A stretch of DNA of 13,485 bases from an uncultured Bacteroidales bacterium (GTDB taxonomy: Bacteria; Bacteroidota; Bacteroidia; Bacteroidales; UBA932): assembly GCA_946405485.1 (NCBI GenBank), contig CAMJHJ010000040.1, forward strand, positions 1-13,485, in the 5' to 3' direction. Both the position numbers and the translations under genes were made by a program. The notes below the pieces were generated by a model. It saw nothing but the letters and a program-made list of their open reading frames with translations. It made no database searches and had not been told where the DNA came from. Positions 7,899 to 13,485 of this stretch are shown here, in pieces (position 1 is the stretch's first letter; the number at the start of each line of letters is the position of its first letter).

Positions 7899-9025
7899 TG
7901 CGCGTCTTGATCGTCACTTACAACTACCTGTCCGGATTCGGGGGAGGGGCCTGTGGGGCCCGGGCTTATATCAATGCCTTTGCGGCCTTATATGACGATG
8001 TCACGCTCCTGTACCCTGCCCGGTTCGGAGGAGAGCCCCTTTCCGACATCGATCCGCGGGTCCACGGAATCGAGGTCGTTGACAATTCGTCCAAGTTGTC
8101 TAAGGCCTTTCGGCTGTTTGTCAGAGGAATCCCGCACCGGTTCGAGAAGCCGTTCCGGGAACTGTTGCATAAAGAATGGTTCGATCTTGTTGTCTTCCAG
8201 AACAGCAAGTGCTCGACTGGGCTCATTGAGCAGGTCCACGAGGCAGGAGCCCGCGTCGTCGTGCAGCACGACAATTTCGAAGAGGAGTATACGCGGGATA
8301 ACACGGCGCCCTGGATGCGACCGTTCCTCCTTCCTCCCGTGGTCCGGACCGAACGCAATGCAGTCCGGGAGGCGGATATCAATCTGGCCCTGACCCCTTC
8401 TGATGCCGACATGCTGCTTCGTCGCTACGGAAAGGGAATGAAAGGTCGGATGGAACTGTTATACACCTTCGAGTACCGTCCATTGCCGGACCGTGTTCCG
8501 AATGCGGTTTCGCGACCAGTCTTCGTCATGACTGGCAATTTGGGCGCCCAGCAGACCCGGGACTCACTTTTCCCATGGCTGAAGGAGTATTATCCGCTCT
8601 TGATGCGGGAAGTTCCGGAGGCTGAACTGATTGTCGCGGGCAAGGATGCGGGGGAGGACCTTCGCCAATGCCTGGACGGGCTGGGCGTCGAACTGGTGGA
8701 CACGCCGCCGGATATGTCTGCCGTGCTGGGCAGGGCCCGCTATTACCTCTGTCCCGTCGATTGTGGGGGAGGGGTCAAACTGCGGGTCATGGACGGTCTC
8801 CGGACCGGGATGCCAGCTTTGGTCCATCGAGTGTCTGCCAGAGGGTATGAGTCCTTGGAAGGCATCTCCGTATTCGCCTATAATGGCCCCGATTCCTTTG
8901 TGGAGGCACTTCGTACGATGATGGCCAGCTCGGAAACGGCCGAAGCCCGCCAATCGGCATACCGGGCCCGGTTCGCTTTCGAATCCGGCGTCGAACGTCT
9001 GCGTAAGATCTTGGAAAAGTCATGA
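7898..9025 (+). CDS. GT4-like glycosyltransferase (GT-B fold)
   Basis: This 375-residue protein has the two-domain pattern of a GT-B enzyme. The N-terminus MRVLIVTYNYLSGFGGGACG (1-20) holds the first strand and a glycine-rich loop. VVVQHDN (120-126) and ERNAVREADINLALTPSDA (152-170) are typical of the interdomain region (acceptor domain end). The donor domain begins near VFVMTGNLG (208-216), continues with ELIVAGKDAG (243-252) and ends with YLCPVDCGGGVKLRVMDGLRTG (283-304), where GGGVKLR-(L/M)-(E/D)-(A/G)-L is the known GT4 donor-site element. The usual Glu there is Asp (D299). It likely adds one sugar to the lipid-linked unit in the cytoplasm; donor unknown. Its start overlaps the stop of the first beta-helix gene (TAATG), and its stop overlaps the next start (ATGA), so the three genes are tightly coupled. 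Confidence 0.87.
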   Translation: MRVLIVTYNYLSGFGGGACGARAYINAFAALYDDVTLLYPARFGGEPLSDIDPRVHGIEVVDNSSKLSKAFRLFVRGIPHRFEKPFRELLHKEWFDLVVFQNSKCSTGLIEQVHEAGARVVVQHDNFEEEYTRDNTAPWMRPFLLPPVVRTERNAVREADINLALTPSDADMLLRRYGKGMKGRMELLYTFEYRPLPDRVPNAVSRPVFVMTGNLGAQQTRDSLFPWLKEYYPLLMREVPEAELIVAGKDAGEDLRQCLDGLGVELVDTPPDMSAVLGRARYYLCPVDCGGGVKLRVMDGLRTGMPALVHRVSARGYESLEGISVFAYNGPDSFVEALRTMMASSETAEARQSAYRARFAFESGVERLRKILEKS

Positions 9026-9912
9026 ACAACACACCTGTATTCCTTCCGGCATACAACCGTCCTGAGGCGCTTCGACGGACGTTGGCAGCCCTGGCGGCCG
9101 ATGTCCGGGCCAGCGGAACCGACCTTTTCATCCGGATTGACGGCCCAAAGAAGGAAGCTGATGCCGATAAGGTGAAAGCGGTCCGGGAAGTCGCACTCGC
9201 TGCGAAGGGATTCCGCAACGTGGACGTCCACTGGGAATCGGAGAACCGGGGACTGGCATCTTCCGTCATGGCTGGTGTGGAGCATGTGTTGGAATTATCC
9301 GATAAGGTCATTGTTCTGGAAGATGACTTGGTGACCCATCCCGGTTTCCTGTCTTTCCTGAATGCGGGATTGGAGAGGTATGCCGATGTCCCAGAAGTCT
9401 TCTCGGTCTGCGGCTATTCTAACCACGTACGGATGCCTTCCGGATATGGATATGACGCCTATTTCTGCCCCCGCAGTTCTTCCTGGGGATGGGCGACCTG
9501 GCGGAACCGCTGGCATTCCGTGGACTGGAATCCGACACCCGCCTCATTGCAGAAGAATGCGTTTGCGTTCAACCGCTGGGGTGGTTCCGACTGTGCCCGG
9601 ATGCTGCGGGACTGGATGGAAGGAAAGAACAGTTCCTGGGCCATCCGCTTCTGCTATAGCCAGTTCCTGCAAGGAAAAGTCTCCCTGTTCCCGACAGAGT
9701 CCCTGGTCGATCCTTCCGCCGGCTTTGACGGAGACGGTACCCATTGCAGGTCCTACAATCGTTTCCGTTTCCAGATGGCGCCATCGGAGCAGCGCACTTT
9801 CAGGTTGCCCGGCGAAGTGGAGGTCATCCCGTCCGTCCGGCGCGACGCATTGCATTATCACAGTCTGCCCCTCCGGGCATGGACCCGCTTCATGAACTTG
9901 TTCTATGCTTAG
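9022..9912 (+). CDS. GT2/GT-A glycosyltransferase, EDD and GWATW subtype
   Basis: This 296-residue GT-A protein opens with VFLPAYNRPEALRRTL (6-21), then LFIRIDGP (35-42), WESENRGLAS (71-80) and VIVLEDDLVTHPGFL (96-110), in which EDD (100-102) is the probable metal/nucleotide-sugar site. CPRSSSWGWATWRNRW (149-164) is characteristic of a bacterial subgroup often annotated as glycosyltransferase family 2 or hemolytic-protein-HlpA-like. GFDGDGTH (234-241) near the end is the same subgroup's conserved block. It differs in subtype from the GT2 at 5606, so it is probably not a recent duplicate of it. No signal peptide or membrane helix is seen, so it probably acts in the cytoplasm. The gene overlaps the GT4 before it by four bases and the second beta-helix gene after it by eight. 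The sugar it transfers cannot be inferred. Confidence 0.87.
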   Translation: MNNTPVFLPAYNRPEALRRTLAALAADVRASGTDLFIRIDGPKKEADADKVKAVREVALAAKGFRNVDVHWESENRGLASSVMAGVEHVLELSDKVIVLEDDLVTHPGFLSFLNAGLERYADVPEVFSVCGYSNHVRMPSGYGYDAYFCPRSSSWGWATWRNRWHSVDWNPTPASLQKNAFAFNRWGGSDCARMLRDWMEGKNSSWAIRFCYSQFLQGKVSLFPTESLVDPSAGFDGDGTHCRSYNRFRFQMAPSEQRTFRLPGEVEVIPSVRRDALHYHSLPLRAWTRFMNLFYA

Positions 9913-11278
9913 TCTCCTGGTTTCCTTGGTTACAATCCTGGTTTCTTCCCAGGCCGATTTCGACCGGCTTCAGCAGGATGTCCACCGGGAACTCCTCCGC
10001 AAGCCGGCGGAGTTGAAAGTGTCCTTCCAGCCCGGAACTTATCGATTCAGGCATAATCACTTGTATCTGACCCAGGAGGAAGACTGCCCGGATACTCGGC
10101 TTGTCATCGAAGGGAATGGTGCCGTGCTGGTCGGCCAGGCACCCGAAGTCAGGGTATCTCCCTTCTATCGGGCAGGCCGTCTGGTCGAAGTCGTTGACGC
10201 CGAAAAAAAGAGCTGCCGGATCCGGACCAGGAAGCGGTTGGATGGGCAGGGACGGCTGTATGTCCAGGTTTCCTCGTGGTTTCGTCTCTTTACGGGGGAG
10301 GTGACGGAAATCAAGGGTGGCTATCTGTATTTTACGGTGGACGGACTGGCGCGGTCCGGTTTGAACTATAACATCAACGGCGATTTCACGTATGGCCGGC
10401 AACGGCCCCGATTCCGATTGATGCGGGTACGGGAGTCAGACCGGGCGATTTCGACGTCTGTCTTCAATTTTACGGCCAGCAGTTTCCGGGAGGTGGACAT
10501 TTCCGGCTTCACTTTCGACGGGAATGCCGGCCTCCGGATGACGGATCCGGACAATTTCCTCATCCGGTTCTATTCCTGCAATCTGGCGGGTGCATCTGTC
10601 CATGACTGCATCTTCAAGGGCATTCAGAGTGATGTCATACGCATTGCCTATACCCATGGGGTAGTAATACGTGACTGTCGGTTCGAGGACTGCAGCCGGA
10701 TAGGCGTCCTGTCCTACAATCATTCTGCCAGGACGCACGTAACGGACAATGTCTTCGCGCGTAAGGGACTGGATCCGGAAGCGGAGGTCACGCCTTGCGT
10801 CAAGGTTGAGGGAACCGATTATCTGGTCTCCGGGAACCGATTCTCCGATTTTGGCTGCTGTGCCATCATGGCAGGACTGCATTTTTCGGCGCCCATGAAG
10901 TACCCGTCGTCCGGGATCATCGAGCGGAATGAGATCTGGCAGACGGATGGGTATCGGAACGGGGCTGCTCTGAATCTGTTGATGGACACCGGCGCCATTT
11001 ACGTTTATACGCAGAACACCTCCCTGGAGATCCGGAACAATTACATCCATGACATTTCCGGCCCATATGACAACCGAGGCATTTTCTGCGATGACGGGAC
11101 GGTCAATACATACATCCACGACAACAAAGTGTCGGGTATAGCCAATTCCTACTGCATCGACCTCCGGCGTGTCCTTTCGGTTGAAACCCGTCCGGACAGC
11201 CAAGTCCGGCGCGTCAATGTCGGGAATCGGATTGAACAGAACCAGGTAGATGGAAGAATCCGTTTCGAACAGCGCTAA
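9905..11278 (+). CDS. Exported right-handed parallel beta-helix protein (second copy, paralogue)
   Basis: This 457-residue protein is a clear paralogue of the product of 6444-7898. Both share the layout hydrophobic N-terminus, then DFDRL at exactly residues 18-22, then PGTY.FR..HL.L at exactly residues 43-55. The C-terminal core follows with AGLHF (323-327), TGAIYVYTQN (362-371), NYIHD (379-383) and NRGIFCDDG (390-398), offset by 10-11 residues from the first copy. The signal-like N-terminus (residues 1-17, possible cleavage after SQA) lacks basic residues and a lipobox. Beta-helix rungs are visible as repeated short strands with N/D turns (VHDCIFKGI, IRDCRFEDC, VTDNVFARKG, VSGNRFSDF, IERNEIW, IRNNYIHDI). 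The middle part (about 80-200) has diverged strongly between copies. The fold suggests a glycan-active or glycan-binding protein of the periplasm or cell surface; which one is unknown. The start overlaps the preceding GT2 by eight bases, and the end overlaps the next GT4 by 29. Confidence 0.88.
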   Translation: MLSLLVSLVTILVSSQADFDRLQQDVHRELLRKPAELKVSFQPGTYRFRHNHLYLTQEEDCPDTRLVIEGNGAVLVGQAPEVRVSPFYRAGRLVEVVDAEKKSCRIRTRKRLDGQGRLYVQVSSWFRLFTGEVTEIKGGYLYFTVDGLARSGLNYNINGDFTYGRQRPRFRLMRVRESDRAISTSVFNFTASSFREVDISGFTFDGNAGLRMTDPDNFLIRFYSCNLAGASVHDCIFKGIQSDVIRIAYTHGVVIRDCRFEDCSRIGVLSYNHSARTHVTDNVFARKGLDPEAEVTPCVKVEGTDYLVSGNRFSDFGCCAIMAGLHFSAPMKYPSSGIIERNEIWQTDGYRNGAALNLLMDTGAIYVYTQNTSLEIRNNYIHDISGPYDNRGIFCDDGTVNTYIHDNKVSGIANSYCIDLRRVLSVETRPDSQVRRVNVGNRIEQNQVDGRIRFEQR

Positions 11279-12359
11279 GCCGCGCATCTTGTTTGTCCTG
11301 CATCTTCCGCCCCCCGTACACGGAGCGGCGATGGTAGGGCAGATCATCCGAGACAGCGGGCTTGTAGCCGATGCGTTCGAATCCCGTTTCGTGAACCTTT
11401 CCGCCTCGGAATCCCTGGCGGAAGTGGGCCGTGTCTCCCTGCGGAAGATGGCCTTCCTGCTCCGCCTGCTCAGGCAGGTCCGGAAAGAAATCCGGGATTT
11501 CCACCCGGACCTGGTCTATCTGACGCCGACGACGTCCGGCCCGGGACTGGTGAAGGATTGCCTGACCGCCAGGGCCATCCGGAAAAGAGGTTCCCGGGTT
11601 GTCCTTCATTTTCACAACAAGGGCGTTTCCTCCCGCCAGGATCATTTTCCATACGGGCTTTTCTATCGCTTTTTGTTCAAGGATGCAAAAGTCATCCTCC
11701 TTTCAGAGCGGCTGTATCCCGACGTGGAACGTTTTGTAGCGCGGAAGGACGTGCATGCCTGCCCGAACGGCATCGACTGCCCCGTTATTCCCACCCGGGA
11801 AGAACACGAGGAACCGGAAATCCTTTTTCTGTCCAACCTGCTGCCGTCCAAAGGGGTTGTCGATCTGCTGGACGCCTGCCGGCTCCTGAAGGAGCGCGGT
11901 TACCGTTTCACCTGCCGGGTGGCAGGAGCACCATCCGCTGGTATCACCGGCGAACATTTCGCCCGGATTGTCAAAGAAAGGAAGCTCAATGATGTCGTCC
12001 GCTATAACGGACCTCTGTACGGCTCCGGGAAGCTGGATGCATGGGCGAGAGCCGACATGCTGGTCCTTCCCACCCGGAACGACAGTTTCCCGCTTGTCAT
12101 CTTGGAAGCGATGGCGGCCGGTCTGGCCGTTGTCAGCACCCGGGAAGGGGGAATTCCCGATGAAGTGGACGACGGTGTGACCGGCATCCTGTGCGACAAG
12201 GAGGATCCTTCCGGGTTGGCCGATGCCATCGGCCGCCTGCTGGACCGGCCGGATGTCTGCCGGGCGATGGGGGAGTCCGGGCGCTCGCGCTATGAGAGAA
12301 TGTTTACGAATAAGGCCTTTGAACAGCGTTTTGTCGATATCCTGAAGCAGTATGTCTGA
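11250..12359 (+). CDS. GT4-family glycosyltransferase
   Basis: This 369-residue GT-B enzyme has strong family motifs: RILFVLHLPPPVHGAAMVG (12-30), where the P-P-x-H-G loop is the N-terminal donor/acceptor loop of this subgroup; VVLHFHNKG (117-125); CPNGID (171-176), which marks the linker; NLLPSKGVVDLLDA (196-209) at the donor-domain start; VRYNGPLYG (250-258); and LVLPTRNDSFPLVILEAMAAG (271-291). In the E-x7-E pair the first position is Asp (D278) and the second is E286. The ATG at 11250 lies 29 bases inside the beta-helix gene. No other start codon comes before the first beta strand at residue 12, so this start is well supported. It presumably adds a sugar to the lipid-linked oligosaccharide in the cytoplasm; specificity is unknown. 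Its stop overlaps the next GT4 by eight bases. Confidence 0.92.
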   Translation: MEESVSNSAKPRILFVLHLPPPVHGAAMVGQIIRDSGLVADAFESRFVNLSASESLAEVGRVSLRKMAFLLRLLRQVRKEIRDFHPDLVYLTPTTSGPGLVKDCLTARAIRKRGSRVVLHFHNKGVSSRQDHFPYGLFYRFLFKDAKVILLSERLYPDVERFVARKDVHACPNGIDCPVIPTREEHEEPEILFLSNLLPSKGVVDLLDACRLLKERGYRFTCRVAGAPSAGITGEHFARIVKERKLNDVVRYNGPLYGSGKLDAWARADMLVLPTRNDSFPLVILEAMAAGLAVVSTREGGIPDEVDDGVTGILCDKEDPSGLADAIGRLLDRPDVCRAMGESGRSRYERMFTNKAFEQRFVDILKQYV

Positions 12360-13314
12360 CCTTCTGTACACCAACGGACCGGTTCCGTACCGGGAGGACC
12401 TGTTCCGGGCTTTTCGCGAGGCAGGGATCGAGGTCCGGTTCGGCGTTCCTTTGGGAGATCTTCGTTCCGAGTGGGAACGGGAGCGCCCGGCCAGGGTATT
12501 CGTGCCGGAGTTTTCGGCCATGGCCCTGACGGCCCTCCGCAGCCGGAAACGGTTTGGTTTCAAGGTCATTTCCCTCTGTGATGACAGTATGGACATGATC
12601 CGCGGGAACGATTTCGGCTGGAAACACCGGTTGGCCAGGCGGGTAGTACCGCATTATCTGGACGGAATCATTCTGCATAGCCCGGATGTCCGCCTGTGGT
12701 ACCGATCCCGTTTCGGGAAAGGGTTCTTCATGCCCATCATCGCCGACGAACGCCGCGTCCGTCCCGAACTGGAACGCGTGCTGCCGCTTTCGCGGCAAAT
12801 GAGGCCGACGGAAAAGCCGATAGTCGCTTTCGTGGGGCGCTTTGTCGGCCTGAAGAACATCCCGGCCTTGCTGCGCGCGTTCGAACCGCTTCGAAACCGT
12901 GCGCGACTCGTACTCATCGGCGATGGCCCTGAGCGTCCCGTCCTGGAGTCGATGGCCCCTCATGCGCTTTTCACCGGTTTTTTGTCCGGCGATGAGCGGC
13001 TTGCCTGGTACAACCTGATCGACATACTCGTCCTTCCCAGTACGCAGGAAGCATACGGGGCCGTGACCGGGGAAGCCCTGATGGCGGGCGCGAAGGTGGT
13101 TGTCTCCCGCCAGGCTGGCTCTTCCGATCTGGTCCGGGAAGGGGAGAACGGATGCCTGTTCGACCCGGTGGACGAAAAAGGCCTTACCGCTTGCATGGAG
13201 AAGTTGCTGGAGACGCTCCCTCCCGGCCGTCCGGTCGCCTTACGGGAGAACCTTCTGCCTTATCGGTTTGAAACCTGCATCCAAGATTTGTTGAAAGAAA
13301 TCAACTTATTATGA
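12352..13314 (+). CDS. GT4-family glycosyltransferase (short form)
   Basis: At 320 residues this is shorter than the usual 350-400, because the N-terminal domain is compact; it begins with LLYTNGPVPYREDLFRAF (4-21), a recognisable GT4 opening, so it does not look truncated. The donor domain carries VAFVGRFVGLKNIPALLRAF (158-177), LVLIGDGPER (186-195), LPSTQEAYGAVTGEALMAG (228-246) and ENGCLFDP (265-272). Here the E-x7-E pair is intact (E233 and E241), unlike in the other three GT4 genes of the window. It likely transfers one sugar to the lipid-linked repeat unit. The start lies in an eight-base overlap with the previous GT4, and the stop overlaps the gmhA start (ATGA), tying glycan assembly to heptose precursor synthesis. 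No other Met lies near the start that would keep the first strand intact. Confidence 0.9.
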   Translation: MSDLLYTNGPVPYREDLFRAFREAGIEVRFGVPLGDLRSEWERERPARVFVPEFSAMALTALRSRKRFGFKVISLCDDSMDMIRGNDFGWKHRLARRVVPHYLDGIILHSPDVRLWYRSRFGKGFFMPIIADERRVRPELERVLPLSRQMRPTEKPIVAFVGRFVGLKNIPALLRAFEPLRNRARLVLIGDGPERPVLESMAPHALFTGFLSGDERLAWYNLIDILVLPSTQEAYGAVTGEALMAGAKVVVSRQAGSSDLVREGENGCLFDPVDEKGLTACMEKLLETLPPGRPVALRENLLPYRFETCIQDLLKEINLL

Positions 13315-13485
13315 ATAAAACAGATACAATCAAGGCGCAAATCGCCGAATCTGCCCGTGTCAAACAGGCCATCCTGGCTGATGAAACCCTGCTGGAAAAG
13401 ATTTCCGCGGTCGCCGGCATCATTGTCGATGCCTACAAGGCCGGCCACAAGACGATGTGGGCCGGGAACGGCGGGAGCGCGGCCG
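13311..13485 (+). CDS. gmhA: Phosphoheptose isomerase (sedoheptulose-7-phosphate isomerase), N-terminal fragment
   Basis: Only the first 58 codons are in the window; the gene runs off the right edge. The N-terminus is an alpha-helical stretch (I..QIAESARVKQAI) followed by VAGIIVDAYKAGHKTMWAGNGGSAA, where GNGGSAA (residues 52-58) is the phosphate-binding loop of SIS-domain GmhA/DiaA-type proteins. GmhA converts sedoheptulose 7-phosphate to D-glycero-D-manno-heptose 7-phosphate in the cytoplasm, the first step toward GDP- or ADP-activated heptose. DiaA is a close relative with a different role, but position at the end of a glycan operon strongly favours GmhA. The start is the ATG in an ATGA overlap with the upstream GT4. 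A heptose kinase, a phosphatase and a nucleotidyltransferase would be expected just downstream, outside the window. Confidence 0.87.
   Translation, partial: MNKTDTIKAQIAESARVKQAILADETLLEKISAVAGIIVDAYKAGHKTMWAGNGGSAA

Noticed and set aside
10436..11347. Minus-strand open frame of 303 codons opposite the second beta-helix gene
   Set aside because: The product has no recognisable motif, while the plus strand encodes a protein with a clear paralogue in the window. The frame has no associated start signal and is explained by codon bias.
11703..12596. Minus-strand open frame of 297 codons opposite two GT4 genes
   Set aside because: It runs across the junction of two well-supported GT4 genes and encodes low-complexity, Arg/Gly/Pro-rich sequence.

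Overview
The window is a dense, single-strand polysaccharide (O-antigen, capsule or exopolysaccharide type) assembly locus. All 13 supported genes, two of them cut by the window edges, read left to right. They abut or overlap (TAGTG, TAGATG, ATGA, TAATG junctions), and the largest gap is 8 bases. No promoter, terminator, RNA gene, mobile element or CRISPR array could be supported. The whole stretch looks like the interior of one long operon whose ends lie outside.

The organism is most likely a Bacteroidota member with a fairly high GC genome (mid-50s percent by eye). The C-terminus of the first gene closely matches Bacteroidetes-type RmlB as I recall it (TSGDYQ..YYE.MY). Most starts lack a Shine-Dalgarno sequence, which is usual in that phylum. 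This is an inference; no species is named.

Layout. 1-248: end of rfbB/rmlB (dTDP-glucose 4,6-dehydratase). 248-1699: Wzx-type flippase. 1700-2944: FAD-dependent, UDP-galactopyranose-mutase-like oxidoreductase. 2941-4353: GT4 glycosyltransferase. 4350-5597: Wzy-like polymerase. 5606-6442: GT2. 6444-7898: exported right-handed beta-helix protein. 7898-9025: GT4. 9022-9912: second GT2 of a different subtype. 9905-11278: second, paralogous exported beta-helix protein. 11250-12359 and 12352-13314: two more GT4 enzymes. 13311-13485: start of gmhA (sedoheptulose-7-phosphate isomerase).

How the parts fit together (inference). RmlB supplies dTDP-4-keto-6-deoxyglucose, probably for rhamnose or a related deoxysugar. 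GmhA starts a nucleotide-activated heptose route. The flavoenzyme may alter a sugar donor. Four GT4 and two GT2 enzymes build a lipid-linked oligosaccharide on the cytoplasmic face. Wzx flips it and Wzy polymerises it. The two secreted beta-helix proteins would act on the chain after export, for example as epimerase, lyase or hydrolase, or bind it. The most interesting signal is the pair of paralogous beta-helix genes, each inside a GT2 / beta-helix / GT4 triplet. Their biochemical function cannot be read from the sequence.
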